64,000 nucleotides of DNA from Euphorbia lathyris. Taxonomy: Eukaryota > Streptophyta > Magnoliopsida > Malpighiales > Euphorbiaceae. The stretch spans positions 13,554,501 through 13,618,500 of the forward strand of contig NC_088916.1 of assembly GCF_963576675.1 (NCBI RefSeq), given 5' to 3'. The first letter of the stretch is position 1. Each line of letters begins with the position of its first letter. The notes beneath the pieces were generated by a model. That model did no database searches, was not told the DNA's origin, and saw only the letters and a program-made list of their open reading frames with translations. The position numbers and the translations under genes are program-made. Shown here piece by piece: positions 36,551-48,844 of the stretch.

Positions 36551-39500
36551 ATGCAGGTAAGCCTGAGATGTGCTGAGAAGTCAAAGATGTGGTATATTGA
36601 CAGCGCATGCTCGAGGCATATGACTGGTGATGAAACTCAGTTCATCACGTTTGAGCGTAAACGAGGAGGAAGCGTAAGTTTTGGAGACAACAAGAAGGGT
36701 AAGATAGTAGGGTCAGGAACCATTGGAGGTAATCCTACTATTGAATCTGTCTCCCTAGTCAGCGGACTCAAATATAACTTACTCAGCGTAGCTCAGCTAT
36801 GTGACAATGGGAGAAAAGTTATATTTGATGCTACTGGATGTAAAATATACGAGGGTGAATCAAATGAGTTAATTTTAACTGCCCCTCGCATAGATAATGT
36901 CTTTATGCTAGACTTAGAGAAAAAGTTTTCAAAAACTGTATGCTTAGTATCAAAGGAAGAAAATTCCTGGCTATGGCACAGGAGACTTGGTCATTTAAGC
37001 ATGGACCTCCTGGCCAAATTAGCAAGAAAGCAATTGGTTGAGGGACTGCCTGAACTTAAATTTGAAAAAGATCAATTATGCCACGCTTGCCAAGCTGGAA
37101 AACAAACCAAACAATCTTTTCATAGCAAAAACATTGTCTCAACTAAGCGTCCGTTAGAGTTACTACACTTGGATCTCTTCGGTCCAGTCCAGCCACTGAG
37201 TCTGGGTGGAAGAAGATTTTCCTTGGTCATTGTAGATGACTTCTCTCGGTACACTTGGGTCATCTTGCTGAGTAGCAAAGATGAGACCTTTGAGACATTT
37301 TCAAATTTGGTTAGAAAAATTGAAAATGATAAAGACCTAAAATTGGCTCACATCCGAAGTGATAATGGTGGAGAATTCAAAAACCAAAAGTTTGTTGAAT
37401 TCTGTGAAGCCAGCGGCATTGACCATAATTTTTCTGCTCCTAGAACACTTCAACAAAATGGGGTTGTAGAAAGGAAGAACAGAACTCTGGTTGAAATAGC
37501 CAGGACAATGCTGGATGAGCATAGGCTTCCAAAGTATTTTTGGGGAGAGGCTGTTAACACAGCATGCTATATTCTTAATAGGGCTCTAGTTAGACCTATA
37601 TTAAAGAAAACCCCCTATGAACTTTGGAAAGGACGAAAGCCCAACATTGGATACTTTCGTGCCTTTGGCTGTAAATGTTTTATTTTGAATACCAAAGATA
37701 GCTTAGCAAAGTTTGACTCAAAAGCTGATGAGGCTATCTTTTTAGGCTACTCAACAAACAGCAAAGCATACAGAGTTTTCAATAAACGAACTCAAGTTTT
37801 AGAAGAGTCAGTACATGTTGAGTTCGACGAGACTAACCCTGCAGGTAGATACCAGCCACTGACCGAGGATGATCCACACTCAGTAACCGCTGACCAAGAA
37901 CCAGCTACTGAGTCATTCACTAAAAGGCTGACCAAGAGTAAGAGTGAACCTAAGATTACTTTCACTGACCAGTCTACTTCTGTAGAGATTGTTGAAACAC
38001 AGACAGCACAAGACATAAATCTACCGAAAGAGATAAGGATTCCAAGAGGGCACTCAGAGAGTGCAATCCTTGATTCTGCTGGGAATACCCTGATGACGAG
38101 GAATCAACTCAGGAGGTACCTCAGTAATGTAGCATTCGTCTCAGTTCAGGAACCTAAGAACTTCGCTGATGCTGAGGAAGATGAATTCTGGATGAGCGCA
38201 ATGCAAGAGGAACTCGACCAATTCAGAAGAAACGATGTATGGGAGCTAGTGCCACATCCAAGGAGTCAGAAGACCATTGGAACAAGATGGGTCTTCCGCA
38301 ACAAAATGGATGAGCAAGGAAATGTAGTCAGGAACAAAGCAAAGCTTGTAGCTCAGGGCTATAGTCAGCAAGAAGGTATTGACTACGGTGAGACCTTTGC
38401 CCCAGTGGCAAGGCTAGAAGCTATTAGGATCTTATGTGCATATGCATCTTACATGAACTTTAAATTATTCCAAATGGATGTTAAGAGTGCATTTCTTAAT
38501 GGAGTTATAAACGAGGAAGTTTATGTTAATCAACCTCCAGGGTTTGAGGATCCAAAATTCCCAAACCACGTTTATAAACTCAAAAAGGCTCTGTACGGCC
38601 TCAAGCAAGCACCACGTGCTTGGTATGAGAGGCTGACCAGTTTCCTGCTGACTAGAAATTATGTCAGGGGCAAAGCTGATACAACCTTATTCATTAAGAG
38701 AAAGGGTAAAGATACCCTGCTGGCTCAAATTTATGTTGATGATATAATATTTGGTGCAACTAACGAATCAATGTGCAAGGAATTTAGCAAACAAATGCAG
38801 ACTGAGTTTGAAATGTCGATGATGGGAGAACTCAACTTCTTCCTCGGACTTCAAATAAAACAAGGAAAGAATGGCATCTTCATCAGTCAAGCTAAATATG
38901 CCAAGGAGATATTAAAGAAATATGACTTGGAAAATTGCAAGCCAATATCCACTCCTATGGGCACTGACACTGTCCTTTGTGCTGACGAGAATGGTAAGTC
39001 AGTAGACAGCAAATTATATCAAGGTATGATAGGCTCTCTACTTTACTTAACAGCCAGTAGACCGGACATTCAGTTCTCAGTATGCTACTGTGCTAGATAT
39101 AAATCTAACCCTAAGGAATCTCATTACATAGCTGTAAAAAGAATCCTTAGATACTTGCAAAGCTCAGTGAACGCAGGTTTATGGTATCCCAACACACATG
39201 GCTTTACACTCGTTGGATACACTGACGCTGACTATGGTCGAGACAAGCTAGAACGGAAAAGCACCTCTAGAGGATGTCATTTCTTAGGAAGCTGTCTTGT
39301 ATCTTGGTTCAGCAAGAAGCAGGCGTCAGTAGCCTTGTCTACCACTGAAGCTGAGTACATTATTGCTGGTCACTGTGTTACTCAAGTCCTATGGATTAAG
39401 CAACAGCTTGAAGACTATGGTGTTCAAACAAAGACAATTGAGGTCAAATGCGACAACAAAAGTGCAATTGATCTATCAAAGAACCCAATTCAACACAGCA

Positions 39501-39679
39501 GAATGAAGCATGTCAGCATAAGGCACCACTTCATTAGAGACCATGTACTCAAAGGTGAGATAAAGCTGACCTACGTCCCAACGGATGAGCAGCTTGTGGA
39601 TATCTTCACAAAGCCACTGGCTCGTGAACAGTTCAGCATACTGAGAGAAGCCATTGGTATGTTTAATCCTCTTCAGTAA
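36551..39679 (+). CDS. Sirevirus pol (protease, integrase, RT, RNase H), 1042 codons, intact
   Basis: One open frame in copia order. The aspartic protease starts near residue 13 with [13 protein letters not shown] (Asp17). The integrase zinc domain H-H-C-C spans about residues 144-180, and its core acidic triad lies in HLDLFGP (Asp208), RSDNGGEF (Asp271) and VVERKNR (Glu307). The RT has a YVDD box at residues 728-731. RNase H has the LSTTEAEY motif near 928 and ends just before the stop. All signature residues are present. The first codon given is the start of the open frame after the gag stop; the real protein is probably made as a gag-pol fusion or by a separate mechanism, which the sequence does not settle. 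It runs straight into the 3' noncoding region before ORF3. Confidence 0.92.
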   Translation: MQVSLRCAEKSKMWYIDSACSRHMTGDETQFITFERKRGGSVSFGDNKKGKIVGSGTIGGNPTIESVSLVSGLKYNLLSVAQLCDNGRKVIFDATGCKIYEGESNELILTAPRIDNVFMLDLEKKFSKTVCLVSKEENSWLWHRRLGHLSMDLLAKLARKQLVEGLPELKFEKDQLCHACQAGKQTKQSFHSKNIVSTKRPLELLHLDLFGPVQPLSLGGRRFSLVIVDDFSRYTWVILLSSKDETFETFSNLVRKIENDKDLKLAHIRSDNGGEFKNQKFVEFCEASGIDHNFSAPRTLQQNGVVERKNRTLVEIARTMLDEHRLPKYFWGEAVNTACYILNRALVRPILKKTPYELWKGRKPNIGYFRAFGCKCFILNTKDSLAKFDSKADEAIFLGYSTNSKAYRVFNKRTQVLEESVHVEFDETNPAGRYQPLTEDDPHSVTADQEPATESFTKRLTKSKSEPKITFTDQSTSVEIVETQTAQDINLPKEIRIPRGHSESAILDSAGNTLMTRNQLRRYLSNVAFVSVQEPKNFADAEEDEFWMSAMQEELDQFRRNDVWELVPHPRSQKTIGTRWVFRNKMDEQGNVVRNKAKLVAQGYSQQEGIDYGETFAPVARLEAIRILCAYASYMNFKLFQMDVKSAFLNGVINEEVYVNQPPGFEDPKFPNHVYKLKKALYGLKQAPRAWYERLTSFLLTRNYVRGKADTTLFIKRKGKDTLLAQIYVDDIIFGATNESMCKEFSKQMQTEFEMSMMGELNFFLGLQIKQGKNGIFISQAKYAKEILKKYDLENCKPISTPMGTDTVLCADENGKSVDSKLYQGMIGSLLYLTASRPDIQFSVCYCARYKSNPKESHYIAVKRILRYLQSSVNAGLWYPNTHGFTLVGYTDADYGRDKLERKSTSRGCHFLGSCLVSWFSKKQASVALSTTEAEYIIAGHCVTQVLWIKQQLEDYGVQTKTIEVKCDNKSAIDLSKNPIQHSRMKHVSIRHHFIRDHVLKGEIKLTYVPTDEQLVDIFTKPLAREQFSILREAIGMFNPLQ

Positions 39680-40163
39680 ATTCCTGTTCTAAAATGTGAA
39701 TTTATGCTGAGTGAATTACTATGCTGAATGATTTATGCAAATGCATGCTGAGTGATTATTTATGCTGAGCACTTAACACAAAATACACATCAACACTGAG
39801 TCAATATGCACACCGAGTAGTAATCTTAAACTGAGAAATCATTCTTTCAAATACTACTGACCACTCAGAATTCAAAACGCTTAGTATTCTAAACGCTGAG
39901 TGTTAGATCCGTTGCACTTATTGCTTAAGCACGCGAATAGCCACCTAGGATGACGTACGCGCCGAATGTGTCATAAATGCCAGGATCTTTGTCGGTTGAC
40001 AATCCCAAGGCAAAACTGACACATGGATTCGATAAGATCCACTCTTCACCGCTATAAATAATGGGTAAATCCCCATTCTTTATTTTCTTTACATCCACCG
40101 AATTCTAAGGCAAAGGCTTTCTCTCTAAAAACTCTCAAAGCTTCCCAAACGAATTCTGAAACT
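39680..40163 (+). other. Sirevirus spacer between pol and ORF3
   Basis: Noncoding. It is rich in the word GCTGAGTGA and variants (39705-39760, 39890-39900). A TATA-like CTATAAATAATGG lies near 40052-40064, about 100 bp before the ORF3 ATG, and could serve a separate transcript. Confidence 0.45.
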
Positions 40164-43055
40164 ATGACTAAAGTTTCCTTCAACATTTTCGGTGCCGGTC
40201 ACCCTAAGCCCAGCTCCGATGAAACCTCCAGGCAAACCTCTGTGCCTAAAACTACTAAGGTCACTACGCCGAGTAAAGGAAAAACTGGGCAAGCTACCTC
40301 CTCCCAAAAAAAACCGACCAAAACCAGAACCTATACCAAGGTCTTTGGTAACATTAGCGAATGGAAGGTGGACTTCTCATGATGGGTCTTTGAGTCCTTC
40401 GTAACCTCCGAGCAACCCTTCTGCGAATGGATATCGCAAAATGGATGGACATAGCTGTTCTCTATTAGGGATCACACTTATCCTGACCTCGTAAGGGAGT
40501 TCTACCACAATCTCCGTGTTGCTGATGACAACCAGGATTATCTAGCAACTGTGGTAAGAGAAAAGACCATCTTCATAAACCCTAAATATCTGGCAAATTT
40601 GCTGAAGTTGAAAAATGAAGGAGCAAAGCTGAGAAGATCTGGAGATCAGGACAATACTGGGTACGAAGTCACATTCTGTAAACCTGAAGGCCACTCAGGA
40701 GAAGTCTCCAGTTCCTCTATGGGTCAGCACCAAAAGATGGCTCACTATCTGCTGAGTTACTTCATCTACCCCAAGATCAACTGCACCACCTCAGCAACGA
40801 ACTTTGAGCAATGCTTCATATGGCATATACTGACATATAAGCCAATCAACATGCCAGTATTCCTCATTGCTGGGTTCCTCCGAAGCACTGGAACTCTAAG
40901 ACTGGGCTCGCTCATCACCAGGATCCTCACTGATCACAAGATAGACCTAACTGATGAAGTTAAAGCTAGAGGATCTGAAATCACAGCAGCTTCGCTGAGG
41001 GCTTTGAAGTTCAATCAGCCTCTGAAGAAAGGAAAAACTGTTGCTGCTGGTGAACAAGAAGCTGAGGAAATAGCTGTCCCGAAGAAAGGGAGAAGAACTA
41101 AGGCTCCAGCTGCCCGCAAGAGGAAAGCTGTTGAGACCACTTCAAAGAAGGCTGAGCCTAAGGCAAAGAAGCCTAAGTCAGTTGCTGAACCAGGTCAGGA
41201 GAGACCTAAGTCAGCTGAGAAAAGGAGCAGGCAAGATGAGCCTGAAACTGAGGACAGAACTGATGCTGACGTATAGCCTCAAAAGAAGCAGAAGTCTTCT
41301 ACACTGACTCCCATTGATGCTATTCCTACTGACGTTGTTGTGCCTGGTGACTCTCACTACACACAGTGTCTAGGAACTGTAGCTGAGGAACAAGAAGAAG
41401 AGGTGTATCTGGATGATCAGTTCATTGCACAAGTTGAGGAAGAACTAGATGGTGAAAGTTCAGAAGATGATGAAGAAGAAGAGGCCAGCGGTCAGGATGA
41501 CACTGAGGATAATGAGGAGACAACCAGTGAGGTTGAAGCTGAGCAAGCCAATACTGAGTTGGCTGCTGGAGAAGAACAAGAACATGACCAACACAATGTT
41601 GATCAAGTACATGAGCAGGCTGACCAGCGTAACGCTGAACAAGAAGAAACTTCTCCATCTCACTCAGGAGAATCTATTCAAGCTGACACTCCTCCTCGCA
41701 GAAGAAGACTGGTTAAGGCAAGTCAGAAGACAGTCAGCGACATTCCTGTTCCACAACCAACTCTTCATGACTTCGTTATTCAGAAGCCAACCCATGACCC
41801 TTCTGCAGTTAAGCTGCAATTTTTCAAAAGACAACCAACCTCTACTATATCAGCATCTATCGAAAAGCAAGCCTCTGTTTCTTCATCAAAGGAACACGCC
41901 GACTTGAATGCTTCTGCCAACTCAACAAGTCAAGTTGAGCCGATTACTATAAATGCTGTTACTCCAAGCATTGTGCTGACTCCAAACATATCTGCTCCCG
42001 TCAGCACTGACAGTATTCGAATTTCCTCTTCTTCACTCAACATATATGCCGATCAATCAGTTCTACCAGAACCTCAAGTGCAGATTGGAACCACACTACC
42101 AGTCACTGACCACGTCATTTCCTTGACTCCTCTTCCCACCGGTCATACTGATGTCACTGAAGGCTCTCAAAGTTACCTAAATGCCACTGAGTCTGGCAAA
42201 AGAATAATCGACTCAGTGCAAGCTTTGATCAAAGACCTTCAACAAGTTACTCCTCCTGCTACTGGGTCTTCCACTATTGAGACTACTCAGCTTTTCCAAG
42301 TCACTCAGCTTCTCAACGAAGTTAAGGGATTTAAGGATTTGCTGAATGTCATCATTACTTTTCAAGCACAGCAAGCTAAGCAGGATTCCATTGTAAAGCT
42401 GGCTGAGATCTAGTTGACAACAGTTCAACACTTAAATGCTCTACAACAACAAGTTCAGACCTTGTCAGCTGCGAACACACGCTATGCTACCTCTGATGAA
42501 GTGAAGATGCTCTTTGCTCAGCTTCACACCGAGCAACTCAAAACCAATGAGCAAATGGTTTCTTATTCTCAGTGCTCTGTTGAGCAAATTGGTGAGGCCG
42601 TTCGACTGCTGAATCTGAACAAGCAAGAAATGGATACTGACGCTATGAAGCAAAATGAAATGTTGTCTATCACTCGACAAACCTTCAACCACATACGTCA
42701 CAGCAACATTCAGCGTCAATACTATGACACCTACTTCCTCAAAACATTCCATCAAGTCATTGCGGGTCTGACTGATGCACTTACATGGATAGGCAGAGCT
42801 GAAGCCTTCACTGTCAGCATGATCAGCGCTGCTGAGCTTAAAATACCCACCGAGGTTTCAGACAGTGGTGTGGCTATTTTTGATGGTGTCAATGAAAGCG
42901 TCGACCGACTTAAAGCGCTATCTACAGAACTGACCAGAGCTGTCTTAACCGACACCTTTAGGATTCCTCCTCCCGATGCCGACAAAATGGGGGAGAAAGA
43001 ACAAGCGAGAACACATCATGAGTCTAGTCAGTCCAAACAGAAGAGAAAGAAATAG
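40164..43055 (+). pseudogene. Sirevirus ORF3 (envelope-position, putative plant transposon domain), four nonsense stops
   Basis: A single frame of 964 codons from ATG 40164 to TAG 43053-43055 without any frameshift. It is interrupted at 40380-40382 (TGA), 40452-40454 (TAG), 41274-41276 (TAG) and 42411-42413 (TAG). The N-terminal third includes a globular block (YPDLVREFYHNLRVADDN, then a conserved hydrophobic region) that fits the 'putative plant transposon protein' domain found in plant retroelement ORFs. It is followed by a Lys/Arg-rich stretch (about 41010-41270), a strongly acidic Glu/Asp tract (about 41385-41680), a Ser/Thr/Pro-rich region and a coiled-coil-like Gln-rich end. No clear signal peptide or membrane anchor is visible. 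The function of this ORF in Sireviruses is unproven. Confidence 0.85.
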
Positions 43056-43420
43056 ATATAGGCTAGCTTAGTATAGGCTAAGTATGTAGGTCTCTATTTC
43101 TATGCCTGTCTTCAACTTTTGTTTGTAAACACTGACTACCTATATTAAATATCAATACTTGCATCTTTTGTTCAAACACTGAGTTATGAATTATTTTCAT
43201 GCGATGCTGTGTATAATGTCATTATGTATCTTCAATTAAAATCAGCTATGTTTAAATGCTTATAAAATTTATTGATTGAACCAAATGCTGATAACATGTT
43301 TGACATTGACTTACATGTAGTCTTATAAAACTCATTGAACAACAAATTACTCAGCGCCCTCTGAATGATAAAACCTTCCGCTTAATACTGAGTAAAATAG
43401 AATATGTTCCATGAGCTGAC
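43056..43420 (+). other. Sirevirus 3' region before the solo LTR
   Basis: AT-rich and noncoding, ends with CTGAC (43416-43420), the left TSD of the nested solo LTR. Confidence 0.6.
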
Positions 43421-45285
43421 TGTTGGGGTTTTGTGTCCTATAGTCAATTGTTGCAGGATACAAACTTATTGTAAATGAATTGTTCTTTATATCATTTGTT
43501 TTAATGAGATATATGTTTTATAACTATATAAAGGCAATCCCTTTTAAGCACTAAATAAAGTCTAATAAAAGGAAATCCGTAAGTTTGTTTAAAGTGATTA
43601 TAAAGTGTTCATACAAGCATGAAGTGAGACAAAACTTTATAATAAACTAATAAACTTAAAACCACCCCAAGTCAAGTGATATATTTAGGATTGATATATC
43701 ACAGTTGAGACTTGTATGTAACAATGTCTTCTGTCCGACAGAAAGCTAATCTCACAAGCTTCACATATATAGATATCTAGACAGTTACATAGATCCGGTG
43801 AAACGTTGTTCATTAGGATTGGGGATCCGACTTGAGATAACAGGATGGGTAGATTCATCCTTGTCAACTGTTCATCTCATTGGTATTAATAGGTATAACT
43901 AATCCTCAGACTCAAAGGAATGTTAATTGGTCATCCTGAATTACTGAATGTGAGACTTTGATCCTGTGGTCCCACGATCCTTAACAGAGATGACTCTGGG
44001 GTGTGAACTGCAAAGGTTGGGTGTCACAGGAAGTAATTTCAGGGTAGTTATACATTGGATTGAGCATTTATCACTCCCGATTAATGGGAGATACATCCAA
44101 GGATCGCTTGTGGAAGACTTGACTCTAAACCCTTGCAATGTGATAGCTTAAGAGTAGAAATACAGATTTCACTTAACCTATCTTTTTGAGTTGACTCGGC
44201 CAATAACAAGTAAAACGAACGTCTCGCTATATGTGACTTGACATTACCCATAGTCATAAGATTCAGTTCAAGGATGTAGTTGATAAAGGATCGTATTATA
44301 CCGTAACTAATACGGAAGGGTTAACGACAGAATCAACCTGTCTTCTTAACGGACTCTGGGGGAATGATTACGGACTTGCCAATAACATACTCTGTACATC
44401 ATTCCGTTATGCAAGGGATTAAATATAATTCTTGAAGAAATTAATTTAATAGGTTGCATATGGCCAGAAGTAGTAAGGACCTAATGGATCACACATAAGA
44501 CTTGGAACCAAAAGAGAGATGGATATGATTAATAGATGGAAGCCCAATTAAGCCCAGTAAGGCCCAAATACTAGGAGGGGGCCGGAATTTATATATGTTA
44601 GTAAGGAATTAATTTTATTCCATTAATCCTAATTAGATTAGGATTATGAATTAAATTAATTAAGAGATAATATAATTAGGAGTTTTAATTAGATTAATAT
44701 TCTCCTATTATTATCCAATTAGGTTATTTATTATTATCCTAAATATATTAGATATATAGTGAGATAATAATTACGAATCCTTTTCCGAATTGGATTCCTA
44801 TTAAGTAACCTATTCCTATCTAACTAGGGTTTAGATACAAGCTAATATATATACCCCTCCCCTAATGAATTTCGACTAAGCCTATATCCCTCCCCTTAAG
44901 TGATTTTCGAAATTGCTTAATTAAGAGAGAAAAAGAATTCTATTCCCCAAGTTCGTGGACAAGAATTAATTCGGCATTCCATCGATTGATTAATCTTATT
45001 CATCCCTCTTTCTCTTTGATCTTGTGTTGGTTTATTAGAGGCAATCTATTTTGGTTGCATCTCATAAGGGTTGAATTCATCTTAGCCTCACCGTGTTAAA
45101 CTTTGTGGTTGGAATCTCGGAGAAGAATTGTGGGCGCTTCTTTAACAACGGTAGATTGTTCATCGAAAGGTATTCCTTCTTATCCCTCTTTATATGAAAT
45201 AACGATTAACGGATCCTATGGTTAAAAGGAAATAGGCTAAAATTTTTATATTTCCGCTGCTATACCTTAGCCTTAATTTCCTTCA
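43421..45285 (+). mobile_element. Solo LTR, 1865 bp, probably Ty1/copia, inside the Sirevirus
   Basis: Starts TGTTGGGGTTTTGTG, ends CCTTAATTTCCTTCA, and is flanked by the 5-bp TSD CTGAC (43416-43420 and 45286-45290). No primer site, polypurine tract or coding sequence lies inside, so this is a single LTR left after recombination between two. The TTTCCGCTGC-type end is common in plant copia LTRs. It is younger than the Sirevirus. Confidence 0.8.
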
Positions 45286-45314
45286 CTGACCTATATCAGT
45301 AGCTCAACCCTTAC

Positions 45315-45410
45315 GGGGGAGTTTGCTAAGTGATATTAGGTCAACTATCATGGGGGAGCTCAACACTGAGTTCCTCGCTGAATAGTTTTGCCAACATCAA
45401 AATGGGGGAG
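45315..45410 (+). other. Three polypurine tract copies before the Sirevirus 3' LTR
   Basis: GGGGGAG occurs at 45315-45321, 45352-45358 and 45404-45410. The last, AAAATGGGGGAGTT, directly precedes the LTR and is the functional one by position. Extra copies upstream are a known Sirevirus trait. Confidence 0.8.
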
Positions 45411-45412
45411 TT

Positions 45413-46756
45413 TGTTGAAACACCTTTCCACATAATTTTGATTTGACAAAATTGTTTAAGTATAATTAAAAACATATTCTAAACACACTAAGTTTAAATG
45501 CTTTGATTTATTCTACTAATGTGTTTGTTCAATGTTGAGTTAAATTGCTTATAAGACATAAGGATTAAAAGGCCCAAGCCCAATACGAAAGTCAAATCCC
45601 AAGTCAAACAACTCAAGACAACTCGGCCTGTGTTTATCAAAACGATGTCGCTGTGTACAAAATGCAACTCAGCAAGAGAAGGATCTAGAAGACCTTCTGG
45701 GAATAACTTCGGGACGAAGCTGCTGAGTAGATTCGACAAAGCGTACAAGACAGCAGCTGGCTAGAGAAAACTTCCAGACAAAGTGTTTCCACTTTGGGTA
45801 AAGTTCAGACGACACAGTATGCTGTCCAGTTGACTTTACCATATAAGGAGAGACATTCTGCCGAGCTGACCAAAAGCTGACCGAGGACAGAAGATACTCA
45901 AATCTGATTGGCCGAGAGCTCTGAGCAAGTCAGGATGACAACGACAGGAAGTCGTTTCCCTCCAACGGTTATTTCGAAATTCGAAATGACCGATGCCTCA
46001 AGACGTCTCTATAAATAGTGCTATCAGAAGCTTCATTCAACACAGAACTTGATCAAGCCATTACGCTGACCAAATTTCTACACAAGTTCTGCAAGCAAAA
46101 AGCAAAGCAAATCTTACACTACATTTCATATCTTTATGTAAAAGTCTAGAGTGATTATTCAATCATCTAAGGTGTCTTAGCAATCATTGTTTAGGACAAA
46201 CACTTATCATTTCTAGAGATTAGAAAGGAGAGGCTGAGTACTCGGTTATAGTACTCAGTGAGAGATTAGGATTGAGTAGAGGTATAGAGGAAGGTACTCT
46301 TGTTATACTCAGTTGCTAAGATTGTAAAAGGTTTGAGGCTCTACCTTTAAAGAGCTCAGTAGAGGATTCGAAATCTCGAAACGTGTTCCGGGGACAGGAC
46401 GTAGGCTTAGAAGAAGCCGAACCTGGATAAATCTGCTGAGTAACGTATTTCTTACCTTAAACTCCTTATATATATTGCTTGCTTAAATAACCAAAAACTG
46501 ACCAAGTAAAGAGGTCAAGCTGAGTTGTGCGCATCGAACATCTGAGCTCAGGAATAGACTTTAAGTGCTATCTCCTGACTCAAGTCAAGAAACTGACCTA
46601 GTCACCAGTTGACTAAGCCAGTATCTTACTGATTACTCAGCGCCGCTGTTAAAACCTTTTCTCTTAAGAAAAGAAGTCTGCCCTAAGAATTAAAAAGTTT
46701 AAATAGTTCCTAACCCCCCCTTGGAACTATACTTGTAACGTTATAAGGGACCAACA
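45413..46756 (+). repeat. 3' LTR of the Sirevirus
   Basis: 1344 bp; differs from the 5' LTR at about 18 sites by eye, with no indels seen. Confidence 0.94.
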
Positions 46757-47167
46757 GAACCCACCTAACCAACACTTCTCTAATAGGTTGATCACAGTAC
46801 CTCTGTTCTATACGTAAAGCCTTAGTAATTTCTCTCGCTTTGGTCAAAATAAAATCCACCTTATTGGGGATAATCGGGATGCTAGGCTCAAAGATCAACG
46901 AACAACGCCTAATCCACCAAACCGTGGCCGCAAAAGGACCGACTACTCAGTCTTGAGCCAAGTCACCCTCCTACTCAAATCATCGTGAATCCAATCCACA
47001 AACTCCAAGCTATTAAAAACCAACCAATCTACTACTGGAATTAAATTTCGCGAAATATCAGTAGCTTTACTACAGTCGCGAAGAATATGGATAACAGATT
47101 CTAGATAGCCACAAACTGCACAAGAGGCATCGTCGCTCAAGTGAGAGTTATAGATTATAGTTAACAA

Positions 47168-48030
47168 TATTATTAGATAAGAAGGTCGGAGAGTCTCTAA
47201 GTTGGAAGAGTTTGTCGAATTGGGTGAGTTGTTTGGAAATATGAAGAGAAGAGAGCATCGTAGAAAGAGGAGTTGTTATGCATTTGTGACACTTTTTTTT
47301 ATTTTGGAAATGAGAGATGTGTGACACGTCCTCCCTCTTCCAGGTGCATCGCTAAATTAATGGCCAACATGTGAGGCACTCTGAAAAACGAATTTTTTAA
47401 TTTCAAATTATGCCTTCTCTCCACTTGTCTTCCTCTCTCCACTTTCTAATATTAACGACTATATTAAGTTTTTTTTTTGGTAAAAATTATTATGTTTCTG
47501 AAATGTTTACATAAAATGTATACAGTTTAGGAAATATATACATAAAAAAGCTTAATCTTTTTTTTAAAAAAGAACTTAAGCTTTTTTTTAGAGTCGGGTT
47601 CCTGTGGTAATTTTGGAAGTAAAAATAGGACTGAATTTTATTCTGTCTAGCAAATCGTCGAAAGACCTTAAAAGATGTCTAATGCAATGATGTGGCAGAC
47701 TGCATTTTCGTCATTTTTTAAAAATAGGCCATAAAAACCCGAAATCTGTTTAACTCTTTATTTCTTCATTGATTTTCCAAATCTAAAATCAATTTCCCCC
47801 AAATTCTTGAACCCTAAAATTGATTTCCCCCAAATTCACCAACCCTACCTCCTGAGTTCTTCAAATCAGACACCCCACACTCTTCCCTAATAGATTTTGT
47901 TTCATGAAAGGCTCAAATTTGATTCATGCATTAAAAAAATGCGTTCGTTGGTTCTGGGATGATTTTGACATCTCATACTTCTCATTCTTCCAATTCGAAC
48001 ACATCGAGTGTTTAGTGGCAAAGAGCTCAA
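47168..48030. other. Intergenic DNA left of the zf-GRF remnant
   Basis: AT-rich. A direct duplication ATTGATTTCCCCCAAATTC-like (about 47790 and 47819) lies in a stretch that looks like the 5' UTR of the following pseudogene. No frame. Confidence 0.45.
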
Positions 48031-48342
48031 TGTTACTATGATCTTAGAGTAATGAAAAGAAGAGCATGGACAAAGGTTAACATGGGAAGGAGGTATGTTG
48101 GCTATCTGTTGTAGATATCATAGAGAAAATGCATGTGTTTTTCGAATGGATTGACCAACCGACATGCGATAGAGGAAAATAAATTGTGGAGGAGATGAAG
48201 TAGAAAAGAAATGCTTGTGAGGAAGAAATTGCAAAATTATGTACTCATGAGATTGAATTGCGATTTGAAGAGAAAATTTCGGCAGAACAAAATAAGGAGT
48301 TGCATGTCCTAAATTTGAGAAAGAATGAAGAGATTACATAAC
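48031..48342 (+). pseudogene. zf-GRF zinc finger protein remnant with C-terminal coiled coil
   Basis: Frames read CYYDLRVMKRRAWTKVNMGRRYVG, then, after a shift, ENACVFFEWIDQPTCDRGK and a Glu/Lys-rich helix ending near 48342. This is the GRF zinc finger pattern (CxCGxxxxxxTSWTxxNPGRRFxxC...GxCxFFxWxD...C), with the second Cys changed to Tyr, the Cys after YVG missing, in-frame stops (near 48104, 48181 and 48202) and at least one frameshift. Plant genomes hold many such GRF plus coiled-coil genes, often in transposon-rich DNA. GRF fingers bind nucleic acid. The remnant is not functional. Confidence 0.55.
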
Positions 48343-48658
48343 TGATCGATTGTGGAGGATTATTTCAAGAAGAAAAAGCCTATCTCAAAATTATGTGTAG
48401 GAGTTCTACTCATATGTTTGTTAATGGTTATTGTGATTAGGTTGCAAAGTGTTAAGGATTTTGTTGAAAAACTTAGTTGGCTACCTTGAAGGGTATGTAA
48501 TGCCTTGAATATATGTAATATGTAATATGTACTGTCGTGAAGGTGTATGTGTTAATTCCTAAATGAAAATGTATGTTTTTCAATGAACAAGTTAGTGTTG
48601 ATTAAACTGTAATTGATATTGTTTATTTATCAATGAGTTAATGTTGCTTAAAAAATTT

Positions 48659-48844
48659 GCAAATGTTATGAAACAGTATGGAATTTGCAATTGCTATGAA
48701 ATAGTAAGGCATTAGCAATTGGTATGAAATAGGCAAAACAATAAGGCGTTTGCGATTGATATGAAATAGTAAGGTATTTGCAATTGGTATGAAATGGCAA
48801 GGCATTTGCAATTGGTATGAAATAGGCAAAACAATAAGGTGTTT
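48659..48844. repeat. 93-bp higher-order tandem repeat, two copies
   Basis: Each 93-bp copy (48659-48751 and 48752-48844) consists of three related units of 28, 28 and 37 bp built on GCAATTGGTATGAAATAG. The longer third unit carries an added CAAAACAATAAGG. The two copies align without gaps. Confidence 0.85.

Larger units (their letters stand above)
33400..46756 (+). mobile_element. Sirevirus (Ty1/copia) LTR retrotransposon with envelope-position ORF, complete
   Basis: Two 1344-bp LTRs (33400-34743 and 45413-46756) start TGTTGAAACACC and end GGGACCAACA; a TSD GAACC lies at 33395-33399 and 46757-46761. The primer site TGGTATCAGAGCC (34746-34758) matches initiator tRNA-Met. Order: gag with several zinc knuckles, pol in copia order (protease, integrase, RT, RNase H), and a long third ORF after pol. 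The third ORF and repeated polypurine tracts before the 3' LTR are marks of Sireviruses (SIRE1/Maximus). By eye the LTRs differ at about 18 positions (about 1.3%), mostly transitions. Pol is open but gag and ORF3 are broken. A solo LTR (43421-45285) adds 1.87 kb to its length. Confidence 0.93.
32875..47167 (-). mobile_element. 5'-truncated LINE 3' end, split in two by the Sirevirus
   Basis: LINE sequence occupies 32875-33399 and 46762-47167, minus strand. The 46762-47167 part encodes a zf-RVT-type zinc-binding stretch (SCAVCGYLESVIHILRDC). The 32892-33230 part encodes the C-terminal RNase H-like domain (YALKYAW-type block, then EMDSLVVIRLV and HIPREGNSAVDWMA). A T13 run at 32875-32887 is the poly(A) tail. 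Homology fades near 47167, leaving a copy of less than 1 kb without endonuclease or RT, the usual result of incomplete reverse transcription. The 5-bp TSD of the Sirevirus (GAACC) lies at the split. Confidence 0.8.
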
